From positions 17,493,098 through 17,557,097 of the forward strand of contig CM070602.1 in the NCBI GenBank assembly GCA_036346395.1: a stretch of DNA of 64,000 bases, written 5' to 3'. The notes beneath the pieces are model-generated. The model saw only the letters and a program-made list of their open reading frames with translations, did no database searches and was not told the origin of the DNA. The position numbers and the translations under genes are program-made. This stretch comes from Hsuehochloa calcarea. Lineage: Eukaryota > Streptophyta > Magnoliopsida > Poales > Poaceae. Below are positions 34,020 to 45,700 of the stretch, in pieces (the stretch's first letter is position 1; every line of letters starts with the position of its first letter).

Positions 34020-35286
34020 CATCCTTCCTTCTCTGCAAAAACCATAAATTAGAATGTTGCTCGTGAAAACATCAGGAACAAGGCCACTCTGCCTCATCTT
34101 CTGCTCTAATTTCAATGCTTAGGCCACATTGCCAACCCTACAAAATGCAGATATGAGGGAGTTGTAAGTAATATTATTCGGAACAAGTCCTATTCTTGTC
34201 ATCTCATCAAATGCTTTCACTGGTTGTAAGTAAATATTATTCGTAACAAGTCCTCTTCTTGTCATCTCATCAAATGCCTGATAAACCTCATTTACATAAT
34301 CTAATCTTCAAAGACCACCGATATATGCTGAGAAGGCGATAAAATCAGGCCGTACGGCAACTTTCATCATATCATCACAGCATTTCAAGGCACCTACTAC
34401 ATTACAAGATCTGAAGTATGCAAAGTAGATGGTAAATGATGCACTCACACAATATCCCTTACTAATCATATGCTCTAGCAGCATCTGGGCATCATGGAGT
34501 CTTCCTTAATTGCACAGTCCCATTATGAAGTAATTCAATGTGGGCGCTGACGGTGCAAGGCATATCTTATTAATAATTTATATAGCTCAAAAGCTTCTTC
34601 TCAAAATCCCTCCTTGCTATACGCAACGATCAAAGCAATAAATCCTGCAATGCTCATCGGAACACTCTGCTCAATTGTACCACACAGGAGCTCACAGGCA
34701 TCATCCAACAGCCCATCCCAACAAAGCCTACAGACCACCGTATCCCAATCATCTGCCGACATCTGCGAACCAAACATTTCATGCAACTCCTGACGCTCAT
34801 GCGCTAACTGCACAGCCTTCCCAACCTTGTATGCTCCAGCAGCAAGAATGCTGAAGGTGCAGCAATCTGGCGTTAATCCCCTCGCCTTCATCTCCATTCA
34901 GGCCGCATTAGCCTCATCCATCCGTCCAGCCTTTGCATATCTATCAATCAAAATATTGAAGGTGATTGTATTTGCTTCACTGCACGCGCCCGGGACAATG
35001 CGGAACCTCCCCAAGACCGCGAGCAGCCTGGCCCCGACGCGGACGAGCCCCTGTGGCAGAAGCCAAGGATCAGGGCGTTGAAGGTGGCGAGGCTCGGCCG
35101 AGGCCCCTCGCGGCCATTTCCTCGAACACCTTCCATGAGCCTCGCTCCTTTCCCCTCTCTCTTCTTCTCCCGTCGCCCACTGGGTTTCCACCCAGCCGCA
35201 TTGGTGCCTCCCTCTCCCTCCTCCGCCGACCACTCAATCTCCCCCCAACCGCCGCCGCCGCCGCCCTCCCTCTTCCTCCCTCGCAA
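34020..35286 (-). pseudogene. Pentatricopeptide-repeat (PPR) protein pseudogene
   Basis: PPR proteins bind organellar RNA. Minus translation gives successive ~35-residue PPR units: PSLATFNALILGFCHRG, ITFNILIDRYAKAGRMDEANAA, TPDCCTFSILAAGAYKVGK, then SIAGFIALIVAYSKEGF, and further left NNITYNSLISAFCRVGNV and PDVFTSNILIYGFCREGRM. The spacing fits a P-class protein. The reading frame is broken by a TGA after EANAA (near 34897), by stops near 34510, 34305 and 34135, and by a frameshift near 34960. A ~60-bp segment (AACAAGTCC...CATCTCATCAAATGC) is duplicated at about 34168-34272. The N-terminal part before about 35120 is low-complexity, and no organelle-targeting sequence was clearly identified. 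Confidence 0.85.
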
Positions 35287-35485
35287 CCCGCGGCCTCCGG
35301 AGCTAGGACGCCAAGCTCCACGGCGAGTGGCAAAAGGGTCACGTGGAGATACCCGGTGGTGGCGGGGACGACAATGGCACCGAACATGGTGAGGCGGTGG
35401 TTCGAATCTATTTACTAATCATCCCCTCTCCTCTGGTTGTCTTCGTCTTTGTCTTGTTCTCTCTCTCTCTCCTTTGTCCACCGCT

Positions 35486-35522
<37 letters not shown>

Positions 35523-35736
35523 ACGGCGATTTCACCGAGAGGCTTGCGAAATTTATTTGGAGAAATCTTTTTTCATACATGTTTCTCCAGATCCACCAAT
35601 CCTGTTAATTGGTATATTTGCTTTGATTTGTTTCTGTTCGTTTTACCTGTTCATTTGTTCGATTTCATTGGAGTTAGGTGCTGACAAGGATTAAAATCTC
35701 TATGTATTACTTTAAATACATTATTAAAAGATCATA
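35287..35736. other. Intergenic, CT-rich
   Basis: Contains CT microsatellites at about 35459-35470 and 35488-35516. No gene supported. Confidence 0.6.
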
Positions 35737-36461
35737 TGTCTTTATGGTCGTAAACCCTAAGACTAACGACCCCTATTGTCGTAAGTGTCGTAAACCCTAA
35801 TGCCAACGACCCCAGTGGTCGTAGGAGTCGTAACCCCTGAAGCTAACGACCTCTATGGTCGTAAGGGTTCCAAAGGTTACTTATAGGTACCCTAGTCGGA
35901 TGAGGTCTTGTACCTAATTCCCGATCAGATAACTGCTCGTATAAGCAAAGAACTGGCATCTGGATTCAGCTCTAAGCATATCCCTTACCATGTGATGAAT
36001 GAAGCACGCGTTATATTAGCTCCATACCACACGACGCTTCATAATCCTAAGACACTAGGAGTAAACTACCGCGCGGTTTAGTGTCTCACAGACATCAACA
36101 GTCGGATGATTGATGCTTCATCAACCATTACCTCGCTCCGACCAGTCGCGATAATTCCAACAGACATCTTCTTCGAGAGTAACTAACACCCCTTCAATGG
36201 TTATTTAAGAATGGAGCACGGAGGAACGAGGGCAGGAGATTGGAGCATAGTAATCAGCATTAGATTTATGTTTCAAGTCTAATTTAATGGGATAGCAAAC
36301 ATTACGCTCGGTGTAATTAGGATTAGTCCACTGCCTTGTCAAGGGCACCCCCTGTGAAGGATCCAGTTCATAGCAATAAAAAGCATTCCCATCATTTCCC
36401 AATAACTCTTTGTCATTTTCCTCTGTTTTATTTCGTAAGATCGAAGACTCGATTGTCGACA
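35737..36461 (+). mobile_element. Gypsy D 5' LTR
   Basis: The end at 36461 (...TTGTCGACA) is fixed by the primer-binding site that follows. The start at TGTCTTTATGG is a best guess. Three ~50-bp imperfect tandem units, each with GGTCGTAA...CTAACGACC, occupy about 35745-35875. GGTTATTTAAGAATGG near 36200 is a weak TATA-like site. No partner 3' LTR was found. Confidence 0.6.
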
Positions 36462-36463
36462 GC

Positions 36464-36480
36464 TGGCACCGTAGTGGGGA
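36464..36480 (+). other. Gypsy D primer-binding site
   Basis: TGGCACCGTAGTGGGGA resembles the TGGCGCCG-type site used by Tat-lineage Gypsy elements in grasses, and is unlike the Met-tRNA site of the other elements here. Confidence 0.65.
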
Positions 36481-36597
36481 AGAAGCCGTTGAGTTCTTGA
36501 AGCTTTACTTCGCTCAAGCATTCCTCATCCACTTTCTTTGCCTCATTATCATTCATGTGAACATGGCAAGGACCTGGGATGAGGAAAACTATTCGAC

Positions 36598-37158
36598 TTG
36601 GTGGACTATTTCGACCTCAACATGGACGCATGCATCCGCGCTATGGAAGAAAATGGGATGTCATCATCCTCCTCCTCCACCGACTCGCTAGTCGCAGATA
36701 TTAATGAAATCGACCAGTTGGATAAAGATACACCGCCGCCATCAATGGCGATCTTAGAGGAACCACCCGTTCCGACTAGTTCGAAACGTCCGAACACCTC
36801 TGCAAGCCAGGTGAACCCAATCGGCAAAAACAACAACGGAAACCCAGCACTGCAATCAGAGAGTCCATGTACTCTCGATATTGTCATGGGCGACCAGTAT
36901 TCGCCAACGGCTCCTACGTATTTTGGGGGCCAATCGACATTTGGTAAGGGTATCGATGAAGTTATCACCGATCGTAGCCCGAGTGGGCATGGTGAAACTC
37001 AACATACGATCGGCAATCCGCTGAATCAGGCTAAGTCCACCACAAAGCCCACCAAAGATGGTAATCTCCGATCGCTCCCCATCATGGAGGCTTCTTACAG
37101 AAGCACTAGAAGGCTCTCCCTTAGCTACGATGAGAGTTCATCGGAAGATCACTGCTGA
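36598..37158 (+). pseudogene. Gypsy D gag, N-terminal region
   Basis: A 186-codon open frame beginning in the expected place after the primer-binding site. It is rich in Ser, Pro, Asn and acidic residues, with no conserved catalytic motif; this fits the low-conservation N-terminus of Tat-type gag. A TGA ends it, and gag-like sequence continues downstream in several frames. Confidence 0.55.
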
Positions 37159-37899
37159 TGCCACAAAGTTAACATAATCGGAGATACCAATCCGGATGTC
37201 ATGCACGATCCTCCACATATTAACTCGCCACCACTTATTGGTGGAAATAGCAAGGGTGCTAATGCACCAACTACCGGAGGCAACCAAGCTGATGGACGTG
37301 CATCGGTTAATTTACATATTCCTACCCTACCATGAGTAAGGGTCAGACAGGGCCCATCAGAAGGTCGAGGGGAAATTCACCTTATCGAACGCCCACTGCA
37401 AGCGGGAAGCCTCCAAGACCTTCGGTAACAATACAAAACCTACAACGAGTCTAGGATATTTTGAATAATCCATATCCTACTTTAGTAAGAACTCCAGGTT
37501 ATGCTCAGCTTGCAGGTCAGGTGTCGGAGATCCTCCAACAAACTATGAGGCGTACGGTAATATACCAGGAGCAAAGGAATTCGTAAAGTCACATGATGAC
37601 TTCATCTTAGTGCTCCTCTCTCAGTAGGGGACAACATGGTCAAGTGGAGGACCGATCAACACCAAGACCCCTTCGTAGATTTCGACCAGGAAATCACGAA
37701 GGAAGACGGCTCTTCACACCAGTCACTCATCCTCCTCATCAAGAGGAACGACCACTCCATTCAGGCGATCTCAGGCATCATCTGAACCAAGCTGGTGGTC
37801 AAATACGTTATCATAACGTCCACGACCAATTTGGGACACGGATCCTAGGTATGCTAATCTGAGGACCCGATCCTCAACTGATTATAATCCGGCTCCTTT

Positions 37900-38800
37900 T
37901 TAGAGAAGGTGCCACGATTCCATTATGGGTTGCTGAGAATTTTTGGTAGGTCTCCAAGCTGTTCGTTTGCCGAACAGGTTCCGACCAACAAACATAGAAA
38001 AGTTCGATGGGACCTAGAACCCATTAGAGTTTCTTCATATTTATACTACCGCTATCAAAGCTGTCGGTGGTAATGACAACATAATGGTAAATTACTTGCC
38101 CACGGTCCTTGAAGGGTTTGTCTGCTCATGGTTGCTTAACCTATCGGTCGGATCTATCTATACTTGGGAGCAGCTCTGCGATACTCTAATCGCCAACTTT
38201 CAAGGGACGTATGACCGTCCCAGGAAGGAGGTTGATCTTCACCAAATGAAGCAGAAAACCAACGAAACTCTTTGACAATATATCAAGAGATTCAATCAGG
38301 TTCGAAACTCTATCCCAGATATCACAGAATCTTCTATCATCCAGGCTTTTAAAGCAGGGATGAGAAATCACCGGTTTACGGAGGATATTGCAATAAATCC
38401 TCCACGTACGACCGTAGAACTTTTCGACATGGCAGATAAGTATGCAGTCGCTAGTGAAGCGGTCGAATGGTGCGATGCTATTGATCGAAAAGAGAAAAAT
38501 CTACAGTCAGGCCTGAAGAAGTAGGAGAAGAGAAGCAAGAAGTCTCTCAAGAATAAGAAGAATCGCATGCCTGATAACAGGAAAGTCCTTGTGTTTCCTA
38601 AAAAGTTTACCAAGGGCAAAAGAGACTTCACTGGTCGGAACAAGGTTAAGCCTCCAACCAGTGATTACAAGAAAAGTAAGAAGTGGTGTCCACTTCATCA
38701 GGCAACAGGGCATGATTTACGCACCTGCCGAGCCTGGTAAAAGAAACTAGAGGATTACTACTCATGTAAAGGTCCCTTCCCCTCCATAATAGAACACGGA
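37900..38800 (+). pseudogene. Gypsy D gag, capsid and zinc-binding region
   Basis: The plus translation contains a retrotransposon-gag domain: FRPTNIEKFDG, then YLPTVLEGFVCSWLLNL...SIYTWEQLCDTLIANFQGTYDRP (within 38084-38275) and, after a TGA, QYIKRFNQVRNSIPDI. Further on, FDMADKYAVASEA and a Lys-rich tail precede WCPLHQATGHDLRTC, a Cys/His zinc-binding site typical of this lineage. There are stops at several points. Confidence 0.8.
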
Positions 38801-39800
38801 TAACCAAGCTCCAAAAAGGACAAAGATGGCGACGAATAAATGGAGTACCAGGAGATGCAGTACACAGTCGATATGATCTTTGGTGGACCCTCCTTGTACG
38901 ATTCAAGATGTCATTTGAAGGCCGTGGAATGGGAGGCTAACCTTGCCGAGTCTACAATCACCTTCCAGCCATCTAGGTAGTCGGAAACTGTAATCTCCTT
39001 CGATAAAGAAGACTGTCCCATCCTGTCGACTCGACCAGGTAGGTTTCCTATCGTACTTGAACCTACTATTAACAATTGTAAAGTTAATTGAGTCTTAATA
39101 GATGGAGTTAGTTCTTTAAATATTTTATTTACGGGAGCATTGGAAGAGATGTAGATTCCCAAGTCTAAGGTAAAACCCGTGAAATATGTCTTCCACAGCA
39201 TAGTTCCTGGGTCTACCGCTAAATCGATAGGATAGCTGTCCCTACTGGTTACGTTCAGAAGACCCGACAACTTCCAAACAGAAAATGTTTCATTTGATGT
39301 GGTAGATTTTGAAACCACATACAATGGAATCCTCGGTCGTTCAGCTTTAGTAAAATTTCTGATAGTCACACACTGCGGTTATCAAAGTTTAAAAATACCA
39401 GGACCAAAGGGAGTTATCACGGTTTGAGAAGATCAAAGAACGGCTTATGCATGTGATCGAAAATCCTTAGAACTGGTCGATGAGCTTCCAACCAGAGAAA
39501 CTAATCTGCCTACCATGCAGGTCAAGTACTCAAGGCCAAAGATAGCCTCCAAGCCTTCCAACCAGACCAATGAGGTACCACTCGGCAAAGGTGCTCCTCT
39601 GGAAAGCACCAACACACCGTCTGCCTCAAGAAACACTAATGTGTCTGCCCAAAAAGGTACTGGTCGAGGTAGGACTTGACCCAAATAAGAAGAGTCACTC
39701 GTCTCCTTCCTCCGGGCAAACTAGTACGTATTTGTCTGGCAGGCGTCTAACATGTCCGGAGTCCTCAAGGAGGTGATTGAGCACAGGCTAGCTCTCCAGC
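38801..39800 (+). pseudogene. Gypsy D protease/linker region (degenerate)
   Basis: This lies between gag and reverse transcriptase, where the aspartic protease should be. Plus-strand coding is scattered over frames with many stops, and I could not find an intact active-site triad. The 152-codon minus frame at 38911-39369 is antisense to it and is not treated as a gene. Confidence 0.5.
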
Positions 39801-41040
39801 CTGACAAAAAAAATGATCAAGCATAAGCTAAGACATTTCGCACCTGATCGGAAAGAGGCAATCGAGTCGGAGATCAACAAGCTCCTCAACGTCAGATTCA
39901 TTCGTGAAGTTGACCACCTAGAGTAGCTTGCCAACCCCGTAATGTTTAGAAAAAGCAATGGGAAATGACGAATATGTACTGACTTCATAGATCTTAATAA
40001 AGTTTATCCGAATGATGACTTTCTCCTTCCACGTATTGATCAATTGTAGACTCTACTTCCGAGTGCGAGTTGTTAAGTTTTTTAGATGCGTACTCAGGGT
40101 AGCATTAGATTAATATGACTAAAGATGATGAAGAAAAAACTTACTTTATCACTCCAAATGGCACTTACTGCTATGTTAAGATGCTATTTGGTCACAAAAA
40201 GGCTGGTGTAACTTTTCAAAGATTGATGCAAAAAAACCTTTAATCCTCAGATAGATTGAAATATAGAAGTTTACGTTGATGACTTGGTTGTGAAAAGCAT
40301 CGACAGTACCGACCATATTTCCTACATGCACGAGACTTTTAATAACTTAAGAAGGCATAACCTTAAGTTAATTCCAGAGAAGTGTGTGTTTGGAGTTTTT
40401 TCGAGAAAGCTTATTGGATTCCTAGTTTTGGCTAGAGGTATTGAAGCAAACCTAGCAAAAATATCGGCCATCAACCAGATGCGCCCTCTGACCACAAATA
40501 AGGAAGTCCACAAACTAACCGGGTGTATGGCACATTAAGTCATTTCATAGCACGGTTAGGTGAGAAAAGATTACATTTCTTTAAACTTCTTCGGAAGCAT
40601 GGAAATTTTGACTGGACTAAGTAAGCAGACGATGCATTTGAAAAACTTAAGAAGTGCTTTACGAGTACCCCAATTTTAGTTTCTCCAAGATCAGGAGAAA
40701 CATTTCTGGTTTACGTGGCTACAGTGCAGCAAACAGTCAGTGGTGTACTGGTTGTAGAACATGACAACGTCCAATGATCGGTGTATTACGTAAGCAAAAA
40801 TCTTACATGGACCATAGGAAAGATACCTACAAGTACAAAAGTTGCTCTATGGCCTCCTTGTGTCTTCAAGGAAACTAAGTCATTACTTTCAAGCCCACAA
40901 AATGGTCATACCAACCGGATATCCCCTTTGTCAAGTTCTTAGAAATAGAAAATTATCAGGACTAATAGCAAAATAGGAGGTCGAGCTTGGGGCTTTCGAC
41001 CTCCATTTCATCTCACGAACAGCAATCAAGTACCTGGCAA
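39801..41040 (+). pseudogene. Gypsy D reverse transcriptase
   Basis: Recognisable Ty3/Gypsy reverse-transcriptase pieces occur in different frames: FLDAYSGQHQI near 40080, YFITPNGTYCYVKMLFGHKKAGVTFQRLMQ at about 40141-40230, the catalytic YVDD at 40272-40283 (intact), the thumb-region frame at 40284-40538, and the connection region (FEKLKKCFTSTPILVSPR) near 40630-40690. Stops and frameshifts are frequent. Confidence 0.85.
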
Positions 41041-41084
41041 TAGCAGAATTCACTGTCGAATGGACAAACTCTGAACCCACCCAA

Positions 41085-41564
41085 GTGTCCGAGTACGAAT
41101 ACTACGACGAGTGGACAATGTACTTTGACGGTTCCTTAATGCTCAAAGGCTCAGGGGCTGGAGTCGTCCTAAAATCCCCTACTAGAGAAAATATCAAATA
41201 CGTCATTCAGCTAAACTTTCCTACAACAAACAATGTGGCAGAATACGAAGGTTTACTGGCAGGACTCCGAGCAGCCAAAGCGCTCGGGATTCACAGATTA
41301 CTAGTGAAAGGCGATTCTCAACTAGTAGCAAATCATGTCGGGAAAGAGTATCAATGCTCATGTACCAAGATGTCATCTTATTTGGCAGAAGTACAGAAAC
41401 TCGAAAAGCACTTCTTTGGTTTCCAGATCCAACACATTTCTAGAAATGAAAACTTTCTGGCAGACCAGTTGGCACGGATGACCTCCATGAGGTCACCTGC
41501 CCGCCTGGAGTTTTACTCGAGCAACTCGATTCACCCTCGGTGGTCGAGCATTCCGAGGACATAG
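41085..41564 (+). pseudogene. Gypsy D RNase H
   Basis: A 159-codon open frame with RNase H catalytic motifs in order: MYFDGS (Asp), VAEYEGLLAGL (Glu) and VKGDSQL (Asp), then ISRNENFLADQLARM (C-terminal Asp). This is the best-preserved part of Gypsy D. It is a polyprotein segment, not a free-standing gene. Confidence 0.85.
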
Positions 41565-41655
41565 ATGTTCCAATAGAAGTCGTACAAATCGATCTTGCGA
41601 ACATAGATGCTCCACAAGAGGTCATACGCACGACCCCAGTAGAGATTGGATAACG

Positions 41656-42555
41656 TTGATCTACAATTATCCTCGGCATGGCATTATTCCTGAAGATGTT
41701 GTAGAGGCTGATCGTATTGCTCGAAAAGCCAAATCATACACTTTGATCGAACGTACCTTTTATATACGAGGATCTTACGGAGTGTTGATGAGATGTATAT
41801 CTCAAACGGATAGCATTAAGTTGCTATCCGATATTCATAGGGGAGTCTGTGGAGTACATCATTCCTACAGAATACTGGTCAGTAAAGCCTTCATACAATG
41901 ATACTATTGGCCAACTGCCCTTCATGATACAAAAGACCTTATGATAAAGTGCGTGCAATGTCAATTTCACAGTCGATAAGTACATTCGCCGGCACAAGCT
42001 TTGCAAACAGTACTTCTTTCTTGGCCTTTTGCAACCTAGGGACTAGACATTTTGGGACCTTTCACAAGAGCACTCGGGGACTTCGTATTCCTTTTCGTCA
42101 TGATTGACACATTTACAAAATGGATAGAAGCCGCTAAGAGGTTTCTCATAAAAAATATGATCACACGATTTGGTGTACCCAATCGTATAATCACATATAA
42201 CAATGCCTAGTTCTCTAGGGGAAATTTTTAGGAATTATGCAAGGATGTAGGTATCAGGATACATTTCGCTTTTGTCACTCACCCGCAGAGCCACGGAGCA
42301 GTCGAAAGAGCCAATGAGATCATAATGTAAGAGGTGAAACACCGAGTGTTCGACCAGTTAACACAACGGTCAGGATCTTGGGTTGAAGAACTTCCTTCTA
42401 TATTATGGGCTGTTCGAACCACGACTAGTCGTACGACTGGTGAAACACCATTTTTTCTCATTTACGGTGCTGAAGCCATGCTTCCTCTGGAAATAAAAAT
42501 AGGCTCTACTCGAACTGATTGTTACAACATTAACGCTCAAGAAGAACAACGGCTC
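41656..42555 (+). pseudogene. Gypsy D integrase
   Basis: The 41656-41901 frame holds the start of the zinc-binding domain (GVCGVHHSYRIL). The core near 41990-42330 is frame-broken, with THPQSHGAVERAN-like sequence near 42278-42315. The 42334-42555 part continues with LPSILWAVRTTTSRTTGETPF and FLIYGAEAMLPLEI. Coding stops at 42555, where the Copia C LTR starts. Confidence 0.85.
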
Positions 42556-42731
42556 TATTGGAAATATGCCCTAGAGGCAATCATAAGGATGATTGTATTT
42601 CATTATGTTCATAACATTGGATAATATGTTATCTTGTTCCTATAATAATATCAATAATATTTATTACCATGGATATGGAAATATTAAACTAATAATATGG
42701 ACGTATGTTAGAGAACATGGTAGTGTGTTGT
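42556..42731 (+). mobile_element. Copia C left LTR, first part
   Basis: Starts TATTGGAAATATGCCCTAGAGG, the hallmark start of BARE/Angela-type Copia LTRs (TGTTGGAAATATGCC) with one change. It matches the start of the right LTR at 52216. It is cut at about 42731 by the LARD relative. About 90-100 bp of LTR next to the break are missing compared with the right LTR. Confidence 0.85.
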
Positions 42732-45700
42732 CGATTCTTATAGAAAGAAGGTAATTTGATCGTCACTCGTGGTATCGCTCAAATGAAAATTTTCAAGTTT
42801 TGCATCCGTGATCTTTTGTAGTTCATGGTTTATGTAGTAGCTGGGATTGGATTGAGCAAGTGGCTTGTTGGAAAGCTTTATTGGTTCTTAAGTGATTCAT
42901 GTGATTTGGTCTTACAACTTTTCTTGTTTGAGTGGGCAACGTGACGTTATAATAAAAAAAAGAATTACTTTCTTTGTTAAAGAAAGAGTGAAGTAGAAGT
43001 ATTCGAGATCGATGTCAAGTTTTGTAACTCGCAGTTTACTTGAAGTGTGCCTAAACTTTCTATTTTTGCCCCATAGGAGTTTCTCGATTTTCAAAAGTGG
43101 TGCTTTGTTTTATTTGAGATTTCATATTCTCTTTTGTGGGACTTGTGCCCTCAATTGTGGTCTCTGCTTTTGCTTTTCCGAGATCCTTGTTATTTGTCTA
43201 TTTCTCCGATCTTATGTTTGTTGCAAAGGAAAACATTTTTCCGGTCTTTGAAAAAATATATTTTATTTGCCACTTCATCAATTTGTTTTACAAAACCTTA
43301 TGGGGTATCTGATGGCATCCGGTTAGTAGTGGTCAAGTATATGTTGATGTGAGACACGAGGTTGTAAGTTATTTCAAGAGCATTGGAGGAAGAATTGATT
43401 TTGTGATATAAATCTTGTAGAGAATTAGATCCAAAAGGAATGATGGTCGTTGAGGTAAAACTGATTATGTTGTTACAACTAGTAAAACCAATAGTGAATT
43501 GTAATTCAAGAACCCTTGTTCATGTCGGTGGAATATTGAAATATTCAAAAGTTTGTAACTTGGTCAATTAGTTAGAGTCTTGCGAATGTGTATATTGCGG
43601 TCGTGTGGGTGAAATGGAGTAGTGTGGTTTAGTGGGTTCAAGTTTGGTGAAGCTAATCACATTAGGCAGTTACTTGATTAGTGAGGAATGTTGATATTAA
43701 TGATTGAGGATATTGTTTGGATTCCAGGAATTTTAGTTATCCGATCAAAGAATTTCCTATCAAGTATACCAAAAGTTCATTGTAAGAGTCTTAGAGGTTG
43801 AATCTGGGCTTTACATTTTTTATGCTAGACCTTTGTTCACACAATGAGTGTGTGTAAAGAAAGTGGAATAATAGAGTTTCTGAGCGGTGGAATGATCATT
43901 AATAGAACCTTTCGATGTAGTACATGAGCGTGTGTCTTGAGGATTCGAGTTGTTCTTGAAAATTAGAGGTAATGTGATTGTGTGGGATCTATTTTGTGGC
44001 GCTTTGGGTGCCTTCATTCAAATTAATGTTGATTAGTAGAATGAGATGCCTAGAGTAATTGGAGGATTCAATGGAGCCTCTTCACAATGGTGTTAATGAT
44101 GTATTTCAGTTTGAGCATAATTTGAGGATGTTCAATTAAAAGGTTTAAGCACATGTGGCATGCGATGAATTTGAATTCCAAGGTTCGAGAGAAGTTTTAC
44201 TCCTAAAAGAGAAACTGAGGAAAAGGATGTTTCATCGGTTAGTGAAGCGTTTTCCTGATTTCGTTTGAGTTATGTGTTGTTGACTGTTATTTTCCGCAAT
44301 CTGAGTTGGCGTTGTGTTGGCATGTCTGATTCATTTTAATTCAGACAAACCAAAAGAAGTATTTGATTTGGGCATTCGAGTGGTTTCTTCTTTGGCTGTC
44401 GTGGTGTTCATTCGTAAACTGGCTATTTAGAAAATGGATTTGTTTTCGTGTTGAAATGTCAAATTTTGGGATTTAACCTTTTTGGTGGAGAGTTAGCATT
44501 GCGTGGATGCGATGATGACTCTCTAGTTCCAGTTGGATTCTCTTGGTTTCCGAAAATTTTAGAAATTTGGAAGTTGGCATATCGCGTTGACCGTCTCGGG
44601 TCCTTATGCGAAGTACACATCGTTTGGTGTGCTCGAGTGTTAAGTGAGTAACTGAGCAATTCTAAGCTTGGGATATCGTTATTTCATTCAGTTGCAGTTT
44701 CTTTCGGGAAGATCGGTGAGTAGATTCGGGTCGAATCGCTAGGGGTAGAATGTAATACCCCAAAAGTAAATCGGCGTACTAGAAGAAGTTTGGAAGAAGG
44801 AGCTAATGGGAGAATCTGAATCGTTTTTTCTTGGGGGTTTTCGTGTTTTTCAAAGAATTTGGACTCGGGCCTCGGCCAGGGGTGGCCCATGAGGGGCTGG
44901 CCAAAGGGGTATCTCTCCCCTAAACCCTAAAACCCCTTCCCCCTTCCCCTTTTCCCCTCCCCAAGCCGCCACCCCCTCCTCCCCCTCTCCAACCGGCCGC
45001 CACCCTCGTCCCTGTAGTACAGCAATTTTGTTCGTCAGATTTGGGTAAGTTACATATGTTTTCTGATCTTCTCACCTCTTAGAAAGTTGTAGCCCTTGGT
45101 CTTATCTTTCTTTTGGCACCAAGATCATCTGATTTGGAGTTACGGTTTAGGAGATATGAAAGTTTTACCGCAACTGTCCAGGAGAGCTGACGTGATTTAG
45201 CAGATTTTCTTGTCGGGCCATTATGATTTACTTAGAGGCCGAATCTGGTATTTTCGTCTTCTAGAGTTTTGTTCCTGATGTCGTTATCTTTCTTTTGGCA
45301 CTGAGATCACTTGATTCCACCTTACGGTTTAGGAGATATGAATTTTTAATCGCGCGCTGTCCTGTCTGCCTGAGAATTTGGAACTGTCGGTTTGCCCCTC
45401 GGTTTTGATCTAGTTAGAGTCAGATTCAGAACTTCCACCCAACTAGGTTTTTGTAGCCCTTGAAATTATCTTTCCGAGTTGATAAAGATCATATCAATTG
45501 GATCTGTAGAGTGAAAGTTATGCCATGTTCTTTACTGCTGTTCTGAAATCTGGGCAGATATCTGTTAGTGTTTTCAACTGTTGTTTAGGCCACTGTTTTG
45601 GCCGAATCAAAGGATTCCACCAACAAGAGTTTCATAGCCTGTTACGTTAAAAGTATTTGAGCACTGGTTTCAAGTCATTCGGAGTTATAGATATTTAATT

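Noticed and set aside
35745..35875. Interstitial telomere repeat
   Set aside because: CCCTAA strings occur singly within longer 50-bp units and are not in head-to-tail arrays of seven bases.
38911..39369. 152-codon minus frame in Gypsy D
   Set aside because: Antisense to the decayed protease region of a plus-strand polyprotein; no recognisable motif.
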